Assembly (NCBI GenBank): GCA_031761405.1
Contig: JASEVX010000008.1
Span: 46,707,419 to 46,771,418 of the forward strand
DNA from: Serripes groenlandicus
Taxonomy: Eukaryota > Mollusca > Bivalvia > Cardiida > Cardiidae
DNA length: 64,000 nucleotides
Direction of reading: 5' to 3'
Below, piece after piece: positions 42,930 through 53,495 of this stretch (positions are counted from its first letter, which is position 1; each line of letters begins with the position of its first letter). The position numbers and the translations under genes are program-made. The notes beneath the pieces were generated by a model. That model was not told the origin of the DNA and made no database searches. It saw only the letters and a list, made by a program, of their open reading frames with translations.

Positions 42930-43200
42930 GAGCCCCGGTAGCGACACAGGCTGTCAAACCAGGGGTTGTGAATTCGAATCCAAGCTCGGCAAATACTCTT
43001 TCTGACATTTGACAAACGTCACTGTGACAAGGGTTATTCGTCTTCCACTAATGGCTTGAAAGTCTTTGTGGAAAAGCAGCCGTTGTACGGATATAATGTT
43101 GTGTGGAGTACTGGTGTGAGAAAGCAAAGAAACACATTACTAAGTGAACTGGCTACAGCATTGTTGACAACGGCGTTAAACCGCAATGAATCAATCAATT
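42930..43200 (+). mobile_element. SINE type S1
   Basis: GAGCCCCGGTAGCGACACAG, B box GAATTCGAATCCAAGCTCGG, GTGGAAAAGCAGCCG, GTTGTGTGGAGTACTGGTGT, CGGCGTTAAACCGCAATGAA. Confidence 0.8.
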
Positions 43201-43940
43201 ACTCGATGATAGATTACCGACTTCCAAGTGATTTATGACAACATGCATGATTATGAATCTAGTTCTTATATTGAACGCACGTTTAGCCATGTAATGTGAC
43301 ATTGTCATCTTACAGAAGTGTGTCAAACGTTCGATACATATATTCCCTATAGCACAATAAAGGACAAATGTATAGTTAACACGAACAGTGTGTCAATGCC
43401 GCCTGTGCTCTTCAATGAATAACGGACTTTACTGTGATTTATGATACCAAATATCGATTGTAAAATAAGTTCTTAACTCGTAAAAAAGCCTCTGTTGTTC
43501 TGCTGTTTGCATATCTAGTCATAACCAGTTGTCATTCAGGAGATGCCGACACAATTCAAGATTTGAACCCGCTTCCGGGAGCATTCGATTCAAACGTTAC
43601 TCATTTTACGCATAAAACACAACGGAACTCTGAGCTAGCGTCTTCATACGTCTAATGAACGCCAAGTCACGTGCAATTTGCTTCTGTCACGGTGTCTCAT
43701 TTGATTTATATTTTCGTCAATATCTGTTAAAGTAATTGCATAATTAGAAATAAATGACGGACCACACATTGAAAACCATTTAGCTGACTTCCCCCCACCA
43801 ATTTTGCAATTATTGTGATGGCTTCCAAGTAAAAGGCATTTTACCAACAATTCCATTGATTTATGTTGACACGGACAATAGAAATTAACAAGAGTATGTC
43901 TTTTCACGCTCCATGGGTCTTTGCTATTGTTTTCTTATTG
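43201..43940. other. No gene recognised
   Basis: Unique sequence. Confidence 0.4.
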
Positions 43941-43945
43941 GAGTA

Positions 43946-44170
43946 GGAATCCGCCGTGGCCGGGTGATTAGCGTCGGGGATTTGGAACTGGGCGTCCCGG
44001 GTTCGATCCCAAGTGGCGGCGCTGGGGTCATGTTGTAATGCCCTTTGATGGTCAAGGCATACTTCCTATCTTAGTACTGAATTGTTTACACAAGGATCAT
44101 GAACTAGTGAACTGTCGCCGTTATATAACTTAAACAATGTTGAAAACGGCGTTAAACCCTAATAATACAC
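43946..44170 (+). mobile_element. SINE type S2
   Basis: GGAATCCGCCGTGGCCGGGT, B box CGGGTTCGATCCC, GCCCTTTGATGGTCAAGGCA, CTGTCGCCGTTATATAAC, AAACGGCGTTAAACCCTAAT. Confidence 0.85.
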
Positions 44171-44535
44171 AGAACTTATTAGAAGGGAATATGGTTTGGT
44201 ACTCATCTGGTTGATGGGCTATAGTCTTCAAGTGAATTAATGTGTTCTACAAAGTGTTGTATGTTATTCGAATCATAGTAAATGTATGCACATTTGTATA
44301 ATTCACAATTACACTATTAAAACAATCTTCGTTTCAAACAAAGTTAATTTGACAGTGTATGATGGATTGATGGCTGAATTAGTAAGAGATCGGTAAAAAT
44401 AATACCGTCTCGAACCTCCGTAACTTTCACTATTCACACAATTTATTTGTTTTCCTCGACTCTACACAGTGGAAATGATTCCCTCAACCTCTTTTGACTC
44501 ACTGAAATAGGAAACTTCGGTCGTGTGTGTCATTG
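44171..44535. other. No gene recognised
   Basis: Unique sequence. Confidence 0.4.
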
Positions 44536-44539
44536 ACGT

Positions 44540-45030
44540 GTTTATAGGTTACAATAGGTTACAATACACCAAATAAACTCCTTCTTTGTTTCCATGTAAA
44601 TCGACCAGTTTCAGTCCTCAATTGTCACACTTTCTAAGCCTTTCGCATGTAGATCACCATATATCACTGAAAAGAGTTACCTCCTAGCTTTAAAACAATC
44701 CAAAGAAAATGTGAGGTCATGCATTATGCTAGAAAGAACTCACCAGGCGAACATGGTAACCGTCATTTTGGACTAAATCGGGCCCGGACAAAACCGGTGT
44801 TTAGCAATGCATTCTCTACTTTCACTTTCAAACAAGGTCAAAATACTAAAAGTGATCAAATCAATCATTTCCAGTGCATCCTATACACATTCACAATGCA
44901 TTTAAACTCAATGTCATATATTCAATACATTCTGGTGATGGTATACACTCATTTCTACACAAACAATGGTTTTTTTAGGAGCTATAGTAGATCAGTAAAT
45001 CAGCGAATGTATTTAGCGTAATTTGACCTA
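44540..45030 (+). repeat. Interspersed repeat family R
   Basis: TTACAATACACCAAATAAAC ... GTCATTTTGGACTAAATCGG ... AGTGCATCCTATACACATTC ... TAGCGTAATTTGACC. Best-preserved copy. A 100-codon frame in it is not open in the copy at 15757. Confidence 0.8.
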
Positions 45031-45277
45031 TACCAGTTCAAATTCTTCGTATTCACATTGCACATTATTTTGCATGGTATTTTAACACGACGCGTTCGGA
45101 AAAACGCGCTGAACGAGCAGCCGTCGTTCAATTTGATTAATCTGAATTCAGTTTGTTAGATTGTCCGAGATAATGTTGTTGTATAGGCTAGATCGCTTCT
45201 GCAAATTCAGGAAAACGGGCTCTTTACAAATCCCGTTCCGCATCCTCGCTCACCCTGCAAGCTGTATTGTCACTCCT

Positions 45278-45491
45278 TTAACTCTTTCAGCGCCAATGGC
45301 AATATTAAGGTTTTTGCAAACAATACAGATTCAGGTGAGTCAGCTCGGAACTTACTGCCTCACCTGAAATCAGCATTGTTTGGCTTTTATTCATCAAAAT
45401 AGTCCAAAACTTTCATTACCTGAGTAATGGAGACGTCCGATTTTGAACATGGAAGACTCTAATTTAAACACTTCGGCGCTGAAAGAGTTAA
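45278..45491 (-). mobile_element. TTAA-MITE family B, complete, minus orientation
   Basis: TTAACTCTTTCAGCGCCAAT to TTCGGCGCTGAAAGAGTTAA; hairpin GATTCAGGTGAGTCAGCTCG with a damaged loop. Confidence 0.9.
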
Positions 45492-46030
45492 TCCGATTAG
45501 TTTGATAATCCTTTCCTTCAAATGAGACGAGCTTAATTGTGTTCATTGACAGGCTTTACGCAAAAATCATCATGTTTTTAAATTAACAGAATGAAACATA
45601 ATTAAACAGATCTGTACACGCGGGATTACTAGTTTGATACATGCAATCAAATACATGTATTGGGGGAACAGTATATTTGACTATTAATACATTGATACAT
45701 GTATCTATAAATAGAACATGATCAGTTCAGTTTAAGCATTGCTGAGTCTTATAAGTTATGTTTAAACTTATTTATTCTACATCCATTGCGAAACAAGCTT
45801 TCAGCTTATATTAATCAAGCTCGATGTCTGCTTCCTGGAGACGTAACCAGTACTCGCGCAGTTTGTGTGGATAAATCCTAAAATCAGAACTCGCTCATCA
45901 CGGGATTCGAACCAGGGACACTATACCTCTGCACCCCTGTCTTATAGGATAATAAAACATCCACAAGAAGCTTCTAAAATGCATTGTTAGTGATTTATTA
46001 GGAAACGGTGCGCGATTGTTTGATGTTTTA
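45492..46030. other. No gene recognised
   Basis: Unique sequence. Confidence 0.4.
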
Positions 46031-46033
46031 ACG

Positions 46034-46258
46034 CCGCTTTAAAAAGAATATCCGTTATAATACACACCAATATTATACACAAGCATACTATGGCACCAGC
46101 CAGTCAGTCATAATGCTAACCACACAACCCTTAGCTCAAAGGTGGGCAGCCGTTACTACTATTTTGAAAGTATTTTTGTATGACCCGGTCGGGGATCGAA
46201 CCCACGATCTCTTGCACTCGAGGCTGACGCTCTACCACTACACCACAAAAGCGGTATG
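46034..46258 (-). mobile_element. SINE type S3, minus strand
   Basis: Plus strand shows AACGCCGCTTTAAAAAGAAT, GGCACCAGCCAGTCAGTCAT, GGGGATCGAACCCACGATCT and GACGCTCTACCACTACACCA. Confidence 0.8.
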
Positions 46259-46505
46259 GAAAACATTATGGTCAGAAAGCATGGTTGTATTGACTGGAAA
46301 GGGTGTTAATTTCTGATCCTGATCCGTCAAAACTTGATGTACAATGAAGAAGAGAGACGGCATGGTCTGAAATCTTAAAGGTAAACCTGTAATTTGAATA
46401 GACTCAAATACACCATAACTGCGCGATTGATTCCTCAAACGATTAAATAGTACCTGTAGCGACACATAAAAGATGGAATCGGAATACACCTAGCTGCGGT
46501 CTGAC

Positions 46506-46670
46506 TAGCTCTTTCAGCGCCGAACTGTTTAAAGTAGACTCTTCCCTGTTCAAAATCGGGTGTGTCCATTTCTCAATTTATGAAATTCTTGGACTATTTT
46601 GGTAACTAAAAGGATTTCTGCATTGTTTGCAAAAAAACCTCAATATTGCCTGTGGCGCTGACAGAGGTAG
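46506..46670 (+). mobile_element. TTAA-MITE family B lacking the left hairpin arm
   Basis: CTCTTTCAGCGCCGAACTGT ... GGTAACTAAAAGG joined to ATTTCTGCATTGTTTGCAAA ... GTGGCGCTGACAGAGG. About 54 bp (left arm plus loop) are gone and both TTAA ends are lost. Confidence 0.8.
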
Positions 46671-47030
46671 AGTGTCTGTAAAATTAGTCTTATTGCGCCT
46701 TTTCAAAAGCCGTTTATCTTAAAATATTTTAAATTTCTATTTTCCTATTGTGCATGGACACCTGGATCTACACTGATAGTAAATGCATGTCGCACGGTTA
46801 GTTATCTTGGTTAGGTTCATAGTTCGTTTATGATAAACAGAACCACACATTTGCTTGTGGCGTTGTTTGAAAGCTTTTATAAATACGGAAGATGGGGAAG
46901 GAATATGAACGCCACCAGGGAGCGGGAGTGTCAATAGTTTTATTAAAGAATTCAATACAAAGTAATGAAGGAATTTAATGCACTTAGAAACTAGAATTTA
47001 TCTCTCTCGCTAGCAACCTCCTGTCATTCG
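46671..47030. other. No gene recognised
   Basis: Unique sequence. Confidence 0.4.
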
Positions 47031-47035
47031 GAGAG

Positions 47036-47385
47036 TATATCAGGAAGAGATGGTACATCTCCCTTAATCACGTCATTGTAAACTGCAGTATATTGATTTC
47101 TCCTTTTTCGTCACGTTCTGTTAAAAAAGGGGGCGGGTGCGAGCCCCCGTAGCTAATTCAGTATTAACGTAGGTTGTCATCCCAGGGGATGTTAGTTCGA
47201 ACCCAAGTATATCAGGAAGAGATGGTACATCTCCCTTATTCAAGTCATTAAGCACTGCAGTATATTGAGTTCTCCTTTTTCGACACGTTCTGTAAAAAAA
47301 GGGGACGGGGGCGAACCCCGGTAGCTCATTCGGTGTTGACGCAGGTTGTCATCCCAGGGGATGTTAATTCGAACCCCAGCTCGAC
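47036..47385. repeat. About 172-bp tandem duplication involving an S1 SINE head
   Basis: ATATCAGGAAGAGATGGTAC occurs at 47036 and 47208. Each unit has GCAGTATATTGAKTTCTCCT, CACGTTCTGT and the start of an S1 head (CCGTAGCTAATTCAGT or CCGGTAGCTCATTCGGT, GTTGTCATCCCAGGGGATGT). The first head is cut off at GAACCCAAGT; the second leads into the full SINE. Confidence 0.85.
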
Positions 47386-47602
47386 CAACAGTCTTTCCGA
47401 CGTTTGAAAAAGGACACTGTGACAAGCGTCATTCGTCTTCAACTAATGGGCAAGCAATCTACGGTGGGGAAAAGCAGCCAGTAAATCAGGAAATACTATT
47501 AAGTGGAGTACTGATGCGGTAAAGCCAGAAAAGTGAGAAAACAAATAAGGAGGCGAACTGGTCATCGTGATATACTGGAAAATCGTTGAAACGGCGTGTA
47601 AA
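47310..47602 (+). mobile_element. SINE type S1
   Basis: CCCCGGTAGCTCATTCGGTG, B box AATTCGAACCCCAGCTCGAC, CATTCGTCTTCAACTAATGG, GAAAAGCAGCCAGTAAATC, GGTCATCGTGATATACTGGA, GAAACGGCGTGTAAA. Confidence 0.8.
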
Positions 47603-47604
47603 GG

Positions 47605-48095
47605 GGTTCTTTTATTTAGAGTGAGTTTTTACATTCAGTTGTGGATGGCGCGGGAAAACTATTTCCCGAATTGATTGTGAAATGTTTCAAATAGTGAAGG
47701 CAAATATTTGATCAAAATTTGCATTCTTAACCTGTAGTTTTATAACAGCCTTTCCCGTTAAACAAAGATGACACTTAGTATGAATAACGAACATTTATGT
47801 TATTATGTACACACGTAAATTTCAACGTCAAATTTAACCACTGTCTATGTAAATTTCTATTCCGTTCTTTTGTATTTTTCCAAGCTTTTGCACAAATAAA
47901 TGAATATATTTATAAGATGTTTTTTTATTTTCAATGCAATAAATTGTGTTTGTCTGGATTTTCTATGTATTGGTTGCAGTTCTTGATATATATTTGAAAT
48001 AACGTCAATTGATTTCCTTTCCAATCTGAGATATTTGCCAAAACTGTTTATTTTGGTCTGGTTGGTTTGATGGTCGTCTCCCTGGAAGAGATCGA
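47605..48095. other. No gene recognised
   Basis: Unique AT-rich sequence. Confidence 0.4.
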
Positions 48096-48097
48096 AC

Positions 48098-48576
48098 GAT
48101 ACGTGTTAGCTCGTCTGTATTGTGATACCCTTGGCGTCGTGGTCGTCGTTTTCTGCGTCGTCGTCGTCGTCGTCGTCTGCGTCGTCGTCACAAAACTGTA
48201 AACCTTACCTTATAACTCAAATATAGTTACACATATTCAAATGCAACTCAGTACACATGTTTCTATAAACAATACGCATGTCTATACCACGTCACATAAC
48301 TCTGGCTTTAATAATTATTCAGTTATGCCCCTGTTTTTAACTAAGAAATTCTTACAAAAAGTTGATACTTTGCCCATTACTCAAAATCGTTCAACGCTTT
48401 CGAATGAAACTTGGTACACATGTTCTTACACATGTTCTTAGAACTAATACGCATGTATATACATGTACCAAGTACCAAGTCACATAACTATGGCTCTAAT
48501 AATCATTCAGTAATGCCCCTTTTTCGACTAAAAAAACAGACGAGCGATGGTGTTCGCTCCGCGACGATCATGTTTA
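48098..48576 (+). repeat. Repeat family G with (GTC)n tract
   Basis: TTAGCTCGTCTGTATTGTGA, (GTC)n at about 48143-48189, CATAACTCTGGCTTTAATAA twice (near 48293 and 48481), ending CAGACGAGCGATGG. Second half is a partial tandem copy of the middle. Confidence 0.6.
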
Positions 48577-49600
48577 ATATATAGTGGTGTTTAATTCCGC
48601 TTAAATTAAATGCGGACATGTGTCTACGAGTTTGTTATTAACGAGAACAACATACTAAGAGAATGAAAGAAAGAATTATATAACTCACTGTTAGTTGTAA
48701 ACCTTATAAATGTACATGTATATATGTATCTGTCATTCGAATACTCAAATAGTTGAACATCATATTTTATTTTGCTTTGCCATTCCTTTAGCGTTAATTT
48801 CTAATTTAGTTTTACAGACCAGTGCAGTCGATAACGTGCAATTGTTAGAGTGCACGCATCAAACATCCAAACATGGTAATTCGGACAGTTTAATACCTTG
48901 ACATCGTCGAAACTTGTAATGTCTTCGTTTCTGGTTAAAAAACCCATCTCTTATTCAGAAAAAAAAGGTAACATCTGCAATTCATAAGCACCATCGAACA
49001 TGTTTAATTTTAAACAAAATTCGCGTTACGCTACTTTTCAAGCTAAAAACCTTCCACAATGGCGGCGTAACTTGAGATGCGCTATGCGACAACGGGTCTT
49101 GATGTGTATCCTGTTCGGTGTCTCTTGGAGTTGTTCATGTATTGTGGATATACCACCAATAGGACACCTTTCGAACTGTGTCTAGCTGTTTGAGGTATAA
49201 CACACTCTAAGCTCTTGCATTCATCATTAAACTAGTGGGGCTATAACGTCAGTGTTATTGCAGTTGGTGCGTTTAATTATAGTTAGCATATATATTAAGA
49301 CGATGACGACTCTGATGAGACTATGTGGACACACATACTCATCTCAGCCTTCATCGTCCGCAATCACTCATCGAGGCTCAATTCCAGTTTTCAGATCAGA
49401 AATTACATCAAGGATGACAACCTACTTCAATCCCCATTTATCTCACTATTTATTCTTATAGAAAAGCAGTTTTTTCTAAACAACGGAATTATTCAAGATT
49501 TATGTATTTGTTGGTGACTCATAGGCCGGGTGCTCTTTGTAATTGTAAATGTATTTGTATATATACATCTGTAATATATGTCTTGTCCCAATAATTAACG
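48577..49600. other. No gene established
   Basis: Unique sequence with frames of 61-69 codons (49000-49185, 49252-49461) that have no recognised motif. Confidence 0.35.
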
Positions 49601-49603
49601 ATA

Positions 49604-49605
49604 TG

Positions 49606-49639
<34 letters not shown>

Positions 49640-49641
49640 TG

Positions 49642-49711
<70 letters not shown>
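49604..49711. repeat. (ACTT)n microsatellite
   Basis: About 26 units of ACTT with one ATGT interruption near 49640. It abuts the family E element at 49716. Confidence 0.95.
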
Positions 49712-49713
<2 letters not shown>

Positions 49714-49715
49714 TA

Positions 49716-49979
49716 TGAGCCGTCCCGCGAAAAACAACAACATTGTGGCCTCTGCGTAATGTATCGACCCAGAACAGCCTGCGCAGTCCGCGTAGACTGA
49801 TCCGGACCGACACATTCCGTCTCAGGGGGATAGAGGTATAGAGTAATGATTCATGAAACAGAAAATCCACAGGGCGCGAAAAGTGTATATCCGGGTAAAC
49901 CTGCGCGGCATGTGTATGCTGATCCGGGTCGATACTTTACGCAGAGTCCACAATGTTGGGTTTCTCGCGGGACGGTTCA
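49716..49979 (+). mobile_element. Family E inverted-repeat element
   Basis: TGAGCCGTCCCGCGAAAAAC to TTTCTCGCGGGACGGTTCA. Among the best-preserved copies. Confidence 0.9.
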
Positions 49980-50700
49980 TATATAGATGGACATTAAAGA
50001 CTCTGGCAGGACTGTACGTCTGCACAGGCTCAACCGAAACGTTACTGATCGCTGATGGGAAAATACCTTTGTATCGGTCTGACGTTTTAATGCAAGTGTT
50101 GAGTCAATCAATCAACTTACCAGTTAAGTCTCACGCGTTTGTCTGATGGTAGAATGTTGATTCAAGATTGGGAAAATTGAAAAAAATAAAAATATTCGTT
50201 AATCACAACAAGTACAGATTTTTTTTTTGTTTAACACGGATCAACAACCTGTTTCTAAAATGGGACATTTACAGAAAATGGAATTTTATCCGCGGGTATC
50301 GATTGGTGAAGCCACAAACAGACTAATTTTCTTTGAGAGGAAACAACCCATTTCTCCGACATTTAATGGCAAATCTTTTGAAAACTTATGACTTTTAATG
50401 GTTCTAGCCGAAGCCGTGTAATTTAGTACTCTCGTCTCATTTTTTTTTTTTTTGCGAGGAATATCTAATAGGAAGAGGAACTGAAACTAGTCCATTAACG
50501 TTGCGTTGCGTTCAATTTTTTCCCATTACTACTGGTTTAATGTATAGAATAAGTTTTTAAAATCTACTTCTACCTATATATTGGGTTTCAGGTTGTTATA
50601 CTGTGGTGTGTTGGTTGTTTGGCCTCTCGGTGCGTTTGTCGATTGATCAATGATCGATATATATTGACCGATTATTTGATGAATTGTTTTTTGTATGTTT
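49980..50700. other. No gene recognised
   Basis: Unique sequence. Confidence 0.4.
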
Positions 50701-50710
50701 ATACCTGGTA

Positions 50711-51045
50711 CTAGGCAAGAGTCTTTATGTGATATAACTGGTACCAGGAAACACTCTTTATGTGATATAACTGGTACCAGGAAACACTCTTTATGCGATA
50801 TAAATGGTACCTGGAAACACTCTTTATGTGATATAACTGGTACTGGGAAACACTCTTAATGTGATATAACTGGTACCGGGAAACACTCTTTATGTGATAT
50901 AACTGGTACTGGGAAACACTCTTTATGTGATATAACTGGTACCGGGAAACACTCTTAATGTGATATAACTGGTACCCGGAAACACTCTTTATGTGATATA
51001 ACTGGTACTGGGAAACACTCTTTATGTGATATAACTGAAATACAG
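50711..51045. repeat. 33-bp minisatellite, about 10 units
   Basis: Unit GATATAACTGGTACCGGGAA+ACACTCTTTATGT. Because 33 is a multiple of three, the minus strand is open for 132 codons with an 11-residue repeat (YQLYHIKSVSR). Not a gene. Confidence 0.95.
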
Positions 51046-51051
51046 TTGAAC

Positions 51052-51238
51052 ACAACTCTTTTACAGCTGAATTTAACAAAGTCGACTCTTCCATTTTTTC
51101 GACCAACACGAAATTTGGTAAAAAGTCTAAGTGGTAATCAATGTATATTTCAGGAGAGACAGCTCGTTATGAGCTGTCTCACATGAATCCGCATTGTTTT
51201 AAAAAGCCTTGAATTGCCTTTGGTAGAGAATGGGTTAA
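51052..51238 (-). mobile_element. Diverged TTAA-MITE family C, minus orientation
   Basis: AACTCTTTTACAGCTGAATT, AAGTCGACTCTTCCATTTTT, CAGGAGAGACAGCTCGTTAT, CCTTGAATTGCCTTTGGTAG, GAATGGGTTAA. Directly follows the 33-bp array. Confidence 0.7.
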
Positions 51239-51251
51239 ACTTATCAAAGTC

Positions 51252-51336
51252 TTTGGGCATGACCCGGCCAGGTATCGAAGCCACAACCTCCCGCACCCGA
51301 GGCAGACGCTCTGCCACTACACCACCGAGGCGGTAG
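51252..51336 (-). mobile_element. SINE type S3 head only, minus strand
   Basis: CATGACCCGGCCAGGTATCG (B box complement), GAGGCAGACGCTCTGCCACT, ACACCACCGAGGCGG. 5'-end piece of an S3 SINE. Confidence 0.6.
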
Positions 51337-51353
51337 CTGGATGGGTTGTAATG

Positions 51354-51515
51354 AACTTAACGAGCTGTCTCATCTGAACGCAAAATTGTTTGCATTTTAG
51401 TTATCAAAATATAACCAAAACTCTTTTTTTTACATGAAAAAATGGATTCGTCTTATTTTGACCATGGAATATTGTACTTTTAAAAAATAACCCGCTGAAA
51501 TGACCTCTGAAATGG
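51354..51515 (-). mobile_element. Partial, diverged family B MITE
   Basis: AACGAGCTGTCTCATCTGAA, AAAATTGTTTGCATTTTAGT, CTTATTTTGACCATGGAATA and a decayed end GAAATGACCTCTGAAATGG. One half of a B copy; it abuts the complete B copy at 51516. Confidence 0.6.
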
Positions 51516-51732
51516 TTAACTCTTTCAGCGCCGAATTGTTTAAAGTAGACTCTTCCATGTTCAAAGTCGGGCAACTCTATTTCACACATGTTATGAGAGT
51601 TTTAGAATATATGGATAACTACAAGGCAAACAATGCTGATTTCAGGTGAGACAGCTCGTTACGAGCTGACTCACCTGAAATCAGTATTGTTTGCAAAAAG
51701 CTCAATATTGCCTTTGGCGCTGAAATGGTTAA
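51516..51732 (+). mobile_element. TTAA-MITE family B, complete
   Basis: TTAACTCTTTCAGCGCCGAA to TTTGGCGCTGAAATGGTTAA; hairpin intact. Confidence 0.9.
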
Positions 51733-51797
51733 GGATGATCTAATCATTTCACGGAGACATAATCCAATAGCTGACTTAAGACAACACTAATACTTAC

Positions 51798-51897
51798 GGA
51801 CGTTACTGATCTTATCTGACAAGCGTCTGCAGTTCTCGTACTCCCTCGAGACATTGCGAGAATTCGCAAAAATCCCTCGTGGCCGATTCGTGGCCAT
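51798..51897 (-). CDS. Putative exon, 33 codons, minus strand, with GTAAGT donor
   Basis: Preceded on the minus strand by CGCTGCAG and followed by GTAAGTATTAG. It encodes MATNRPRGIFANSRNV then SREYENCRRLSDKISNV in the phase set by the upstream block at 52265-52110. It could instead be a first exon starting at its own ATG. The opposite strand is also open here, so coding strand is not certain. No family recognised. Confidence 0.3.
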
Positions 51898-52109
51898 CTG
51901 CAGCGACGGTGGATAGACATATGACGTAAAATTTACAGATAGAACAGTGTCACACACAAACGGGAACCAGCTATTGTAATAATCTCATACATAGAATGGC
52001 TTTATATATATATATATACAGCATTCGTTCAAGGTCTAAAATTTAGACCTTTACAAGAACGTACAGTCAGTCCATCGGACGAGTTAATAATACATTTCTG
52101 AAAGTTTAC

Positions 52110-52265
52110 CTGATTCACATGCTCGGTTGAAATTTCTATATGCAGCTTAAAAATAACAAAAGGGATGGTTTCCACCAGCCGCCGATCTCCCGTCATTTCT
52201 CTGATCCGCAGTTTATTATTGCAAGCGCTGCGTCTGCGATGCTCGGATTGGTTTTGGTTCATCAA
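52110..52265 (-). CDS. Putative exon, 52 codons, minus strand, ending at a CAG|GTAAAC donor
   Basis: The minus strand opens with ATG and runs 52 codons (MMNQNQSEHRRRSACNNK... to ...STEHVNQ), ending in phase 0 at CAG followed by GTAAACT. It is richer in GC than its neighbours. A second exon-like block follows after 212 bp (51897-51798) in the same phase. No family recognised. Confidence 0.3.
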
Positions 52266-52478
52266 GATTTATACTCCCATAAATTGATGTCTGCTACTGC
52301 GGTGAAACGTATCCGTTAACTATTCGATGCTTTTGACCGGTGATCCAGAACCGTAATTCATATCGATTCGACGTTTTGAAATAAGCAGACAAAAGTGTCA
52401 ATTTTGGTATTTAACATTCATCTGTTTGTACACGATTTAGATCGACATTTTGCTTGTATTGTATTGTATAGCCCATCC
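52266..52478. other. No gene recognised
   Basis: Unique sequence upstream (minus strand) of the exon-like block ending at 52265. Confidence 0.3.
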
Positions 52479-52480
52479 TT

Positions 52481-52694
52481 TTAACTCTTTCAGCGCCGAA
52501 TTGTTTAAAGTAGACTCTTCCATGTTCACAATAGGGCGTCTCCATTTCTCATGTAATAAATGTTTGGACTATTTTGATAACTACATGGCAAACAATGCTG
52601 ATTTCAGGTGAGACAGCTCGTTACGAGCTGACTCGCCTGAAATCAGTATTGTTTGCAAAAACCTCAATACAGCCTTTGGCGCTGAAAGAGTTAA
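52481..52694 (+). mobile_element. TTAA-MITE family B, complete
   Basis: TTAACTCTTTCAGCGCCGAA to TTTGGCGCTGAAAGAGTTAA with exact TTAA at both ends. Confidence 0.9.
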
Positions 52695-52770
52695 CTTCAA
52701 TAACTGTTTCGTTAGCTAAGATCAGCATGCACATTTGTTTCAATTTTAGTTACGCTGTTTCATACTGACG

Positions 52771-52952
52771 GTGCTCTAGATGAGGGGGATATGTTTCATG
52801 TTCTTAAATCCTTATCTGATATCCCAACCCTTTGCTGTTGGCACTCGTTGAGACGATTCTTTTGATTACCGACAACATAGGGATTGGTTTAATAATAAGA
52901 GAGATAGTGATGGGTGAAGGACACGCTTACTCCGCATTATCTAGTCCGCTTA
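52771..52952 (+). mobile_element. MITE family D, left hairpin arm deleted
   Basis: GTGCTCTAGATGAGGGGGAT ... GTTGGCACTC joined to GTTGAGACGATTCTTTTGAT ... TTATCTAGTCCGCT. The stretch AAAAGAATCGTCTCA is missing. Confidence 0.75.
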
Positions 52953-53128
52953 ACTTATATATATATCCTTATGTAGTTAAAGAGTAGCCTATGAACACAT
53001 ATTTCAACTACAAGTTATGTTTCGTAAACCAAGATCACTCTGCGCATTCGATTCATATTGGTTTATATTGTTTCATACGTAAATACTTACCAATATAAAA
53101 AGTATCTAGAAAAAGACTAGCCAATACC

Positions 53129-53495
53129 TATGTGCCTGTGTGGAAAAGCAGCAAGTTACTTTGAAAGACTTTTGTTTCGAGTATTGGTGTGAAAAAGGCA
53201 GGAAGCACGTGAGTAGGTGAATTGGCTGACGCGATATGACGGAACACTTGTTGGAAACGGCGTTAAACCACAATCAATGAATAAATCAATCAATCAATCA
53301 ATGAATCAATCAATCAATCAATTAATAAATCACAATTAATCAATCAATCAATCAATCATAATCAATAAATCACACTCAATCAATCAATATATAACTCAAT
53401 CAATCAATCACAATCAATAACACTCAATCACAAGCAATCACAATCAGTCAGTCAATCAATCACAATCAATCATCAATCACAATCAATCAATCGGG
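53129..53495 (+). mobile_element. SINE type S1, 5'-truncated, with a 220-bp (CAAT)n tail
   Basis: Starts inside the body (TGTGTGGAAAAGCAGCAAGT), tail GAACACTTGTTGGAAACGGC, GTTAAACCACAATCAATG, then impure (CAAT)n to 53495. Confidence 0.85.

Noticed and set aside
44719..45021. 100-codon frame in family R
   Set aside because: Not open in the same frame in the copy at 15757-16205, so probably not coding.
50711..51109. 132-codon minus-strand frame with an 11-residue repeat
   Set aside because: It is a translation of a 33-bp minisatellite; the unit length being a multiple of three keeps the frame open.
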